A stretch of 64,000 nucleotides of DNA. It comes from Cylicocyclus nassatus (lineage: Eukaryota; Nematoda; Chromadorea; Rhabditida; Strongylidae). A program made the translations under genes and the position numbers. This document shows positions 32,501-40,280 of the stretch, piece after piece. The notes beneath the pieces were generated by a model. It was not told the origin of the DNA and made no database searches. It saw only the letters and a list, made by a program, of their open reading frames with translations. Each line of letters opens with the position of its first letter. Position 1 is the first letter of the stretch. Location: the NCBI GenBank assembly GCA_958299035.1, contig CATQJL010000001.1, positions 34,138,780-34,202,779 on the forward strand. Reading direction: 5' to 3'.

Positions 32501-34607
32501 AGGAGGAGTGTCTCTTCTGCAAGCAAATCTACGGCCCTACGAAATTTGTGCAGAAGACTTTTGTATGGAATTCAAAACGCCGCGTTAACAGGAGATAGTA
32601 AGATTTCCTCCACAGATTACTCTGCACGAACAACTCGTCAAATGAAAAATCTTCGACGGTGAAGAAGTTCACATAATGGAGACAACGTGCAAGGCAGCAC
32701 CATTTTGCGAACAGATAGACTGCACCTTCTGCGCAGTGATGGTGGGCAATCCAGAATGCTGGCCACGCACGGCTATACTAGTCACCGGGTTGCTGGTATA
32801 CTTGGCGGTAACCATATGCTACTTCCTGTTTCACGTGCCAGTGCTGCTAGGAACACCGATACTCTATGGACTAAAGCTGGCAGAAATGTGTGGATGGCTG
32901 ATGTTCAGGTTACTATGCCGATTGCTGAAAATCGCAACGGGCAACGACCGACGAAGAAGAAGAAGAGCATGGATGAGAGATGTTGTTCTTCTTACGATCC
33001 TCTGTATTAGTAGACTAGCAGCCGGATGCCAAGATATCGACGTGCTGACGCATCATACTCAGGCATGCACACAACTTGGAGACGAGGAATACTGCACAGA
33101 TGACACCACAGAGGTACTGAAGATCAACCCTTTCAAGCAAGAAGCCTGTATGAGACTTACAAGCAACCAGACCAGTATCCTGGAAATCAAGCTGGCGTGG
33201 AAGAACCTCAATTTGTTTTGCGAAAAGGAAACTCTCATGTTTTCTAGGAGCACTAGATATGCACTTCTGGATAGCAAACGCTGCCCCCATGCCGGATCAT
33301 GTACAGGAGAAAAATGCGCAGGGATACACCGGACATCAAAGGTGGCAGAATTGTCAACGACTATCCGGTATCACTGGATGTGTCGAAAGCTGTGGAGGAC
33401 CAGGTTGCGATTGCTTTTATCCAAGCTCGGGATGCCTATTTTACAGAATATATCTTGTTCCCACGGATGACCATGTGTACGAGATCTTCAGATGCCCACA
33501 CTGGAAGCAATCGATAGAACTACGACTTACCGTAAACGAGCAAGGTTTCTTGCAGCGAACCCACAATTTTCACGTTATCCCGAATCAACCGAGAAACATA
33601 TCACCGTTTACAATCACCCTTTCATCACTGAGCACGACACCTACGCCAGCATTGAACTCAATCTTTATCACAGATGGGAGGCGACATGCCATTATGGATG
33701 CACACCAGGAGCCGCCGCTAGTATATAGAACATGGGAAGACGCGCGGAACCTTACTTGTGATGTGTACGAAGACTGCAAATGTACAGCTGCCGAAATCAA
33801 GATGATGTGCGACTGCAAGGAGGTAAATCTCACTTCCTTGATCAGCACCCCACGAAGCAAACTGCCGATTATACGACCTAATCTCGAATTTCGCATCATC
33901 GACGAAAGGATCACAGCTCGCATACCACAGCTGCCAACCGCTGAATTTATACTCTGAATGAGTGGCAAAGTTCGCACCATGTCTTTGAGATCCGACGCCA
34001 CGTGCACTATTGCGAACGCGTACTGCACAGGATGCTACAATTGTGCGAAAGGCGCAACAGCATTGCTCACGTGCATAGCTTCAGTAGCGACAACAAAAGC
34101 CGAAGTCCAATGTGAAGACAGCTATTTTGTCATCCCATGCAGTAATAAGGAAGGAACGGAAAGCAATATCACGTTTATCGCTGATAAAGCACAGTTTCAC
34201 AGGAACTGCACGGTACAATGTGGGAAAGAGCAAGCTGCATTTGAGATCTCAGGCATTCTTCACTATACCGGTAACCAGATATGGCGGCGAGAAGAGTATT
34301 GCAAGGAGAAAGCGAACTGTTTTCCGAGATCAATTTACCCGACTTCACGCACTTAGCGCAGACATTCCTGATGTGGGGCAGTGTACTAGGAGCGACAGCA
34401 CTGGTTGTAATAATCGCCTTGTTGATAACGTGCTTCTACGCCTCCAATACTTGTGTATTCTCGGTCATTAGAGCCCTCTGTGGATTACTCTATGCAATGG
34501 CTAAATCAGCATATCGAATGTTTCTACTCTGCTGGCTGTTACCCTACCGATTTCTTCGAAATCTCTGTTCATTCAGGAAGAAGAAACCAGAAAAAAAGAA
34601 CTCATGA
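32501..34607 (+). pseudogene. BEL/Pao env: phlebovirus-Gc-like class II envelope glycoprotein
   Basis: The frame opening at 32676 has a cysteine-rich start, two hydrophobic segments (about residues 33-60 and 62-85), a run of six arginines and a third hydrophobic segment before GCQDIDVL. This resembles the end of a phlebovirus Gn followed by the Gc signal. The Gc-like ectodomain follows with many paired cysteines and, near 33395-33435, the motif CVESCGGPGCDCF, matching the fusion-loop region of phlebovirus-type class II proteins. A C-terminal transmembrane segment and basic tail are at 34370-34600. Lesions: a frame change near 33330, TGA at 33955 and a frame change near 34300. Such env genes are known in the Cer7 group of C. 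elegans BEL elements. This copy cannot encode an intact glycoprotein. Confidence 0.85.
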
Positions 34608-34673
34608 GATTACCGAAGAGTACAACCACAGCGACAGCGCAGCAACGACAAACTAGCCAGTCTCAAACACTTT

Positions 34674-34686
34674 GGTGAGGCCGGAG
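34674..34686 (+). promoter_or_regulatory. Putative polypurine tract
   Basis: GGTGAGGCCGGAG lies directly before the 3' LTR. It is purine-rich but interrupted, so it is only a candidate primer site for plus-strand synthesis. Confidence 0.45.
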
Positions 34687-34987
34687 TATACGAACTTCGC
34701 AGTTCGTATTGTTTTTTTCTCCATCATGTACAAACTCATCACATCCTTGTAGTGTAGTCATACTTTCCCAGTTGCAACGCGTCGATGATTTACTTCGTTT
34801 TTTACCACTGGAGGAATTTGCAGATGTTGGCATCAGATATGAATTGCTCATGTTTTTAGCTAACTAACATTAGAATGTCGCGCGCAGCTGTGGCTTGATG
34901 ATGTGATCACGCATATAAGTAGCTGACAGAACACACTTAGAGTTAATCACATTACGACTCTCACTCATTTTCTTTGACATTATTTTA

Positions 34988-35247
34988 CTCAGACAATCAA
35001 ATGCTTTCAGCCGGCAGCCACAAAGCCACCGCCTAGACCCACCAAAAGCGCGGTGGCCTCATCGCCTCACTGTCGCTTCCCGCTGAGAGCTTTGTCGGAG
35101 TTTTGTCGGAGCTTGTCGGAGCGGGCTCAGCGGGCAGCGAGCCCGCTCCGACAAGCTCCGACAAAGCTCTCAGCGGGAAGCGACAGTGGCTGCGATAAGG
35201 CAACGACGCTTTTGGTGGGGCCCGCTGAGAGCCTGTGATTGTCTGAG
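34988..35247. mobile_element. CTCAGACAA-terminus MITE, 260 bp, in the 3' LTR
   Basis: The ends are CTCAGACAATCA and TGATTGTCTGAG variants flanked by TA. The empty site exists in the 5' LTR (TTTTACTCATATATTGG at 23103), proving the boundaries and the TA duplication. The interior is a near-perfect palindrome made of TTGTCGGAG and GCTCCGACAA units around 35130. It shares only the termini with the relatives at 9708-14096 and 52687-53313. Confidence 0.93.
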
Positions 35248-35367
35248 TACTCATATATTGGTGCCTTTTTCCAATCATATCATTCCTATCTGTGGTTCAT
35301 CATTAAGTAGTATATTTTGTTATTTGTTCTATCCGTGTTTGTTGTTGTTATTTGTTTTATATGATAA

Positions 35368-35389
35368 GGTTTAATTACCCAAGTTTGAG
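35368..35389 (+). promoter_or_regulatory. Exact nematode SL1 spliced-leader sequence in the 3' LTR
   Basis: All 22 bases (GGTTTAATTA at the start, AAGTTTGAG at the end) equal the conserved nematode SL1 leader. The next bases are GTGTGC, placing a GT at the normal leader/intron boundary. Bases 35383-35389 (GTTTGAG) can pair with CTCAAGAC at 35411-35418, which would form a hairpin holding the GT, as in the first stem of an SL RNA. I see no convincing Sm site downstream. The match is direct; the role is inference. Confidence 0.93.
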
Positions 35390-35507
35390 GTGTGCTCGTG
35401 TTGTCCAACGCTCAAGACCCGCGTGGCAGATTATCTTTGGTTGTGGTTCACAAGTGGTATTCGAAGCCTTATAGTTCTGACTATATCCCAGACCACCAAC
35501 CAATACA

Positions 35508-36010
35508 AAAACACTTTCAGTTCTATTTATCATACTTAGAAGCATTCACTGTAACGATGCAAAGATCTTGATCAGAATGTACAAGACTTTTGTTTTACCT
35601 CTTATGGAATACGGATCTCCATCTGGAGTCCTTTCTCCAAGAAAAATACGGAAAAACTAGAAAAAGTGCAAAAAACTTTCACTAGAACAGTTTTTTACGG
35701 ATGCTTCCCGAATTCTGACTATCCTCAATCCTTGCCCCCTTACAGTGACAGACTTTTTGCCTTAGGTCTACGAAGTCTAAAAAACAGACGTATATGCAAT
35801 GATCTAGTCTTTTGCTTCCGCATCCTGAGGTTGGAAAACAGATTAATACCTAGTAAATACTGGTTCAGGCCCTGCAGCATTCGCACAGCTGCATTTTGCA
35901 TCGGATACCGCAAATTGGGAAATAGATTTCTTTCCAATGCCTTTAATTCATTCGTTTGCCGCACAATGTCAAGATAGCTTAGCCTGTTGCCGAGCGAAAT
36001 AGTCTCTTGC
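35508..36010 (+). pseudogene. CR1-like LINE copy 2, 3' part
   Basis: Reading resumes as LSVLFIILRSIHCND, KILIRMYKTFVLPLMEYGS, then with frame changes SDRLFALGLRSLKNRRICNDLVFCFRI and a CR1-type C-terminus (KLGNRFLSNAFNSF). It is the direct continuation of the copy ending at 22800. I see no clear microsatellite tail, so the 3' end is uncertain. Confidence 0.8.
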
Positions 36011-36180
36011 AAGAATTCTGAAGAATTTCGGAGAAGACTAGCATCTGTAAACGTTTTGCAAACTTTGAATATTGGTGGCTACTAAAGATTCGTTGACATC
36101 TCCTTGTTTTGCAAGGATTTGTTAATAATGACCTCTTTCGCCAAAATTCGTTGATAATCGCCGGTTTTGCTAGAAACTTT

Positions 36181-36279
36181 CTAATTCGTCTACTATGACA
36201 GCAAGATTTTTCTCTAATTCGTCTACTATGACAGCAAGATTTTCCTCTAATTCGTCTACTATGACAGCAAGATTTTCCC
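36181..36279. repeat. Tandem repeat, 33 bp x 3
   Basis: Three nearly identical 33-bp units begin CTAATTCGTCTACTATGACA at 36181, 36214 and 36247. They lie between the LINE remnant and arm A. There are no spacers, so this is not a CRISPR array. Confidence 0.9.
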
Positions 36280-36478
36280 GTTTTGACTGAATTGCTCAAT
36301 GAAAACACCGGAAATTCGTGGAACTCGCTTCCATGCGCGTTGTGTGGTACTTATTCGCTTGCGTTTGCAACAGCGAAATTGTGGTCGCTCTCGCGTTTGG
36401 TGATCGATGCCCCACGTCATCACCTTGTGTGACCTTTCGCACGCATAAACGTGTTTGATTCTGTCACCGCTATATGCT
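36280..36478. other. No recognisable gene
   Basis: Short non-coding stretch between the 33-bp repeats and arm A. Nothing else seen. Confidence 0.5.
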
Positions 36479-36659
36479 CAGTTGAGAGATTAAGCCAAGC
36501 GTGTCAAACGCATTTCCAAAAAGTAGTCATGATGATTTTGAAGGGATTTTGATGATATTCACTGGCATTTCGCATGATGACTTACAATTTCCATAGTTTA
36601 CTATCTTTTAAAGAGTTTGGAAAAGTTCTCTTGGCATGGAATAGCCGTTTGAGGATATC

Positions 36660-37000
36660 GAAGATAAGTGAGCGCTTTACCTAGAGGTCCCCCTTCTTGT
36701 CGCCGAAGGTCCCTGACGGATTTGTCCGCCCGGGTTAAGTTGGTCAGCCGAGCCCTGGTAATTTCTGACCTTATAATGCGTTCGGGTAAGGGAAAAGAAA
36801 CTCGGCAGAGCCCTACTCACTTTTTGGAGAAGGAGAACGACCTGATCAATCCGGCAAGGGACAAGTGATCCAATCCCAGTTGTTGCGTTCTGTGTTGTGT
36901 TTTTTCTTTCTTTTTTGTTCTGTTTCGGTGCACTCCTGTGTATTAAATAAACAAGTAAATAATGGCCTAACCCGCGCAAATCCTGATACAGGTTTGATCC
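36660..37000. other. GC-richer unit in arm A, function unknown
   Basis: Contains ACCTAGAGGTCCCCCTTCTT, then GACGGATTTGTCCGCCCGGG, and ends with a TTAAATAAACAAG polyadenylation-like string near 36943. It has a mirror copy in arm C (62920-63195). It could be a fragment of an LTR or a small transcription unit. The 66-aa and 100-aa open frames on opposite strands cannot both be genes and neither is recognised. Confidence 0.35.
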
Positions 37001-37004
37001 TGTT

Positions 37005-37094
37005 TCAGTGTCCTCTTAGGCTGTATATTGGAACGCATCTGCCCTTACCTGCAACAGCAACAGTGACGAGCAACAGAAACAGAATCACAATATT
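37005..37094 (-). pseudogene. Partial duplicate of the peptide-gene signal exon (arm A)
   Basis: The minus strand reads NIVILFLLLVTVAVA, almost identical to the signal peptide of the gene at 37470-37765, then GKGRCVPIYSLRGH and a stop. There is no in-frame start codon and no following cysteine-rich exon. The mirror copy is at 62772-62861. A tandem partial duplication that preceded the inverted duplication explains it. Confidence 0.6.
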
Positions 37095-37469
37095 GCAGTG
37101 AGACACATACAAAATCAGTTGAAATCGCTAATTTTAGCTATGAGGCTTGCACGTTTTCACCAGAAAAATGCTAAATATCTTCGCCAGTTGCACTAGGTTT
37201 GCTGTTTCCACTGTGCTACCTTCCCCCAAAATGTGAAGTGCTTGGAAAGCGCTGGCTCAGAAAGCGTGAGGTAATCTTGAATCAATTACCCTCTGGCATG
37301 GTGGTTGCTTTCCTCAAGGTTCTGGGGCTTGTTGAAGGTCAGCCGAAAACAGAGCAAACTCAGACAGTTTGAAATATGCATGCTCTTTGAAGCAATGAAA
37401 GCAAATCAAGGTTTGCATCTACAGCACATGACATATCAACAAGAGGGTTTATTAATCACACTTGACCAA

Positions 37470-37765
37470 TCAGGCCAAGTCAGGATCAGGACGAGAGTAA
37501 TCTGGAGCCGGTATCTTAACAAACTGCAGAAGAGAATTGCTGGTGCAATTCTTGATGCACGCGGAATAAACACCAAAGTCTCCTTTCTCGAGTTGTTCTT
37601 GACACTCCTGCTTGCACTGCAAAATTATTGATTTAGATTCCAGCAACTTAGATTATATAAAGTATTGGAACTTACGAAGTTTGCTAGTTGTTTTATCTGT
37701 TCGAAATTAATGTTGGCAGCAACAGTGACGAACAACAGAAACAGAACCACAATATTGGAAGACAT
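37470..37765 (-). CDS. Small secreted cysteine-rich peptide, two exons (arm A)
   Basis: Exon 1 (37765-37676) encodes MSSNIVVLFLLFVTVAA (a signal peptide) and NINFEQIKQLANF. A 59-bp intron (37675-37617, GTAAGT...TTTTGCAG) is in phase 0. Exon 2 (37616-37470) encodes CKQECQEQLEKG..., with cysteines spaced C-x3-C-x14-C-x3-C, and ends PDPDLA. Total 78 aa. An acceptor TTATTTCAG lies 3 bases before the ATG, as at trans-spliced nematode genes. AATAAA follows the stop on the minus strand. The double C-x3-C spacing suggests a helical-hairpin fold; that is inference. Not recognised as a named family. The same gene occurs in arm C at 62101-62396. Confidence 0.8.
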
Positions 37766-37768
37766 TGA

Positions 37769-37785
37769 CTGAAATAAGAAAAAAG
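37769..37785 (-). promoter_or_regulatory. Putative trans-splice acceptor before the peptide gene (arm A)
   Basis: On the minus strand CTTTTTTCTTATTTCAG ends 3 bases upstream of the start codon. It fits the nematode acceptor consensus, with no credible upstream exon in sight. Confidence 0.6.
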
Positions 37786-37840
37786 CCCTTCACAGTTTTT
37801 TTTAGAAATTACTCTTTTGGTGAACTTCGAAACCTTCTCA

Positions 37841-37972
37841 GGCCCGTATGCACTAATATCCCTGCAGCGAGGGAAGCGGCAACCCCAATGATGAAGAGCT
37901 CAGCGGCGTCCGCATGCCACTTCATGAGAAGGTCGCCACTCTTCTCTGCGGGGATATTAATGCATACGGGCC
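37841..37972. mobile_element. Harbinger-like MITE, 132 bp (arm A)
   Basis: GGCCCGTATGCACTAATATCCC is mirrored at the other end, apart from a few mismatches, by GGATATTAATGCATACGGGCC. The flanks are TCA and TTA, a degenerate form of the 3-bp duplication. It lies just upstream of the peptide gene and is also present in arm C (61894-62025), so it inserted before the duplication. A longer element with the same ends is at 46241-47920. Confidence 0.85.
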
Positions 37973-38193
37973 TTAGGATGTACGTAAATAGGAGACACGC
38001 CAGTTGTAAGCCTAATGTTTCTATGTTGTTTTCTTGCAAAGAATTTTTTGCATTTTTATTTTTAGTAGTGTAGCTGACTCGTCAAAGTACAACGGTTGAC
38101 AGAAAGTTGAGAAATGTTGCACTTTCATATTTCAGCACGGACGCTAATATCCTTATGCCTTCATTCCTCACATATGATGGGTTCAAGTCGATA

Positions 38194-38595
38194 TCACTGT
38201 TTCGAAAGTGGCATGTAGCGTGATGCAGCCTGATGCTTTGGCTTTGAATCTGTAGTCGCTCCTGCCAGATACTGCAAAATTTGAGCGCTTAGCGTCTAAA
38301 AATGCATCGAGGATATCTTACAACAATAGCAAGCTTGAAGTCAAGCTCATCTTCTTCACATTGAGCATTGCAATCGTCCTTATGCTTAAGCGTTTGTAAA
38401 GAAGTATCGTATTGCAAAAATGAGTTGCTCACATTTTCATTGCACGAAGTAATGACACCCATAATTTTTTCAATGATCAGCGCTTATTGCTTGATTTCGC
38501 GAAAACTCATTCGGCTTAAGCGCTTGAAGTTGAAGCACCTGTTGTGCAACACAAAAATAAAGAAGGACTGAAAGGAGGAGTACCTTGGCAATCAT
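38194..38595 (-). CDS. Putative secreted peptide gene, three-exon model (arm A)
   Basis: A TTATTTCAG acceptor precedes ATG 38595. The first frame encodes MIAKVLLLSVLLYFCVAQQ, a signal peptide, and runs to a TGA ending at 38470. A second coding block in another frame (about 38470-38322) reads IMGVITSCNENVSNSF...HKDDCNAQCEEDELDFKLAIV and ends at a GTAAGA donor. After a 50-bp intron (38321-38272) the final exon encodes YLAGATTDSKPKHQAAS...PLSKQ in the correct phase. The link between the first and second blocks is unresolved: either an unseen intron or a frameshift. Related to the peptide genes at 37.5 kb and 54.5 kb by layout. Not a recognised family. Confidence 0.45.
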
Positions 38596-39244
38596 TGTTT
38601 TCTGAAATAAAGGTCAACACAATCAAGCTAATTTCCCCTTTGTAACATACGTGATTGCTTTGCGTGAGTTTTTTACACTTGCACAACAAGAACACATTTT
38701 TCTACTTTGATAAGATTTCAGTGGCAGTCATTTAGAATTAAGGAGTATCGACAATTGGCGTGTTCTTCGATGTTGAGGCATGTTCATGATTACAACATTA
38801 TAATTAGTAGTCCTGTTACCCACTGGAGACTGGTGAATTTTTAACACACATTTTCAAATATTACGCTGTCCCAAAAGTAGACTACTTTTTTAAATAAATC
38901 AAGCACTTTTTTGTGTTTTTGGTAGACTTAGGGTATCATTCAATAGAGCAGATTAAGCTCTACAAAATGATCAACAGGATCTGCCTAAGTTGCATTCCTT
39001 GTAAAGTTTGAAGCCAAAAAAAGCTGTTCACGCTTTTTCGAGTAATGCAAAGTTTGTGCGGGTGGATCAAAAAATTCATTATTCAGAGCACTACAAGCGG
39101 TAGGGAAAGACTTATAGATGGGCATGATTTACATATAAAATGAGTTGAAATTGATAATGAAGTTGCATCAGGCAGTCCTTAAATACTCAATTTCGTACCA
39201 TACACTTCCCTGCTTAAACAAAAACAATTTGTCACTATAACTGC

Positions 39245-39860
39245 ATGCACTTGTTTTACCACCCATCGGTAACAGTTTACCGAATGCTCTTCTCAAATAT
39301 TATAGATTTCAAATTGAATCAGATATATGTTATTGGAAAGCGACATGGTAAGTCTGGCATGACAGCTGTATGCCCTAGATTTGTCGGATCTCTGCTACTA
39401 CTAGAAGTTAATGTAAACAATGTAAAGCATTTTGGATGTCAAATCGTATTGCAGAAAATCAAATAGGCAAGATAAACATTACATAGTAACAGCGGTGTCC
39501 TTTGAATCAGAGAAAAACATGCAATTTTGGATGTATTTACCGAATTGCGATGAGCATGTAGCCCAATATGCCACGTTTTTTGCGGTTACATTGCAAAATT
39601 CTGCATACTCCTCTTTCCAATGTGTCGTTCTCCTGTGCCACGAACACAGTGCACAATGATTTGCTGCGCCTCTAATGAGTGCTCATTGTCTAACCACCTT
39701 GCTAACACAAAACCGCTCATAATTTTTCAAAAGAAAAACCGCCGCACTTCGCCAGAGTTCACCGTCCGCGGTGTTCGCCATAATTTGCATGAGAATGAAA
39801 AAATTCTCCATCCAAGAACCCGCTTGACTCAGCGGGCGAAGCGCATCCTGTGATGAATAG
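39245..39860 (+). other. Conserved open-frame pair in arms A, B and C, unknown
   Basis: Two frames (39245-39466 and 39620-39853) are also present in arm C (60664-60443 and 60319-60056). The second also occurs in copy B (55667-55939), where it reads CTMICCASNKCSSSNHLANT and TVRGVRHNLHENERILHLRT. The frame survives many base changes between copies, which hints at coding. However, I recognise no domain and neither frame has a good start context. Treat as conserved sequence of unknown meaning. Confidence 0.35.
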
Positions 39861-40175
39861 GAGTGCCAATCGTAGGCAGTCAGTTTTCATCAGTTTCTCC
39901 AAATTTTGCTTAGAGAATTACCCAGCGTGCTGACAACAACATTAACTTTGATGCTGCTGGTGGGACATCAAAGAGAGGCAGTAGCAAAAATCACTTTGCT
40001 CGATTTGCTCCAAAATGTGCTCCGTGTGATTATTGGTGCGCTGTAATCAGTATACCTGTCAAAAAAGCTTAAATTATCTCACAGCTTTGGTAGAAGCTAA
40101 TTAGAGTGCTTCAACCACTGACAAACAGACTTTAAACTCACTGACTCCAAAAGGATTTTCGAGCCATCTTGAAAG

Positions 40176-40280
40176 ACTTAGCTATGGTAACAAATCTATC
40201 GTAAACCGCTCTCAAATGGTAGGAAAACTCAATGATTGAGCTCAGGAAAGAGGCCGCTCACCTGTATATGTTTGGGCCAG
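40176..40280. other. Unique spacer after arm A
   Basis: Short stretch between arm A and the 1.75-kb palindrome. Nothing recognised. Confidence 0.4.

Larger units (their letters stand above)
22806..35507 (+). mobile_element. BEL/Pao retrovirus-like element with env, carrying nested RTE and MITE
   Basis: The element spans two LTRs (22806-23364 and 34687-35507) and contains a primer-binding site, gag, pol (protease, RT, RNase H, integrase) and env in that order. The flanks are AAAGC (22801-22805) and AAAAC (35508-35512), an imperfect 5-bp duplication, and removing the element restores the interrupted LINE reading KKA-LSVLF. The 12.7 kb contain an RTE insertion (27511-30849) and a MITE in the 3' LTR (34988-35247). 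Without these it is about 9.1 kb. An integrase C-terminal DUF5641-like region, a YVDN reverse-transcriptase motif and an A17-type protease mark it as BEL/Pao. Stops and frameshifts in gag, pol and env show that this copy is defective as assembled. Confidence 0.93.
34687..35507 (+). repeat. 3' LTR of BEL/Pao element (with MITE insertion)
   Basis: Same sequence as the 5' LTR with scattered differences. It begins TATACGAACTTCGCAG (the canonical TG mutated to TA) and ends CCAATACA. Subtracting the 260-bp MITE and its duplicated TA gives 559 bp, the length of the 5' LTR. It holds an exact SL1 sequence at 35368-35389. Confidence 0.92.
36479..40175 (+). repeat. Arm A of a 3.7-kb inverted duplication
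   Basis: From CAGTTGAGAGATTAAGCC (36479) to CGAGCCATCTTGAAAG (40175) the sequence is nearly identical, in reverse orientation, to arm C (about 59730-63390). The shared content includes the peptide genes, the 132-bp Harbinger-like MITE and a GC-richer transcript-like unit at 36670-36970. The arms are about 19.5 kb apart. Homology stops abruptly at both ends. I see no clear target duplication, so a giant foldback transposon and an inverted segmental duplication both remain possible. Confidence 0.9.

Noticed and set aside
32676..34607. A free-standing viral infection or contaminant sequence
   Set aside because: The env lies between LTRs with gag and pol, is integrated in a host LINE with a target duplication and is broken by frameshifts and a stop.
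36181..36279. Three 33-bp repeats as a CRISPR array
   Set aside because: The units are directly adjacent without spacers, and the genome is eukaryotic.
37305..37631. 108-aa plus-strand frame in arm A (and its mirror in arm C)
   Set aside because: It is antisense to the two-exon peptide gene, which has signal peptide, phase-matched splice sites and a polyadenylation signal.
37765..38073. 102-aa plus-strand frame in arm A and its mirror
   Set aside because: Much of it is the 132-bp MITE read through; no conserved domain.
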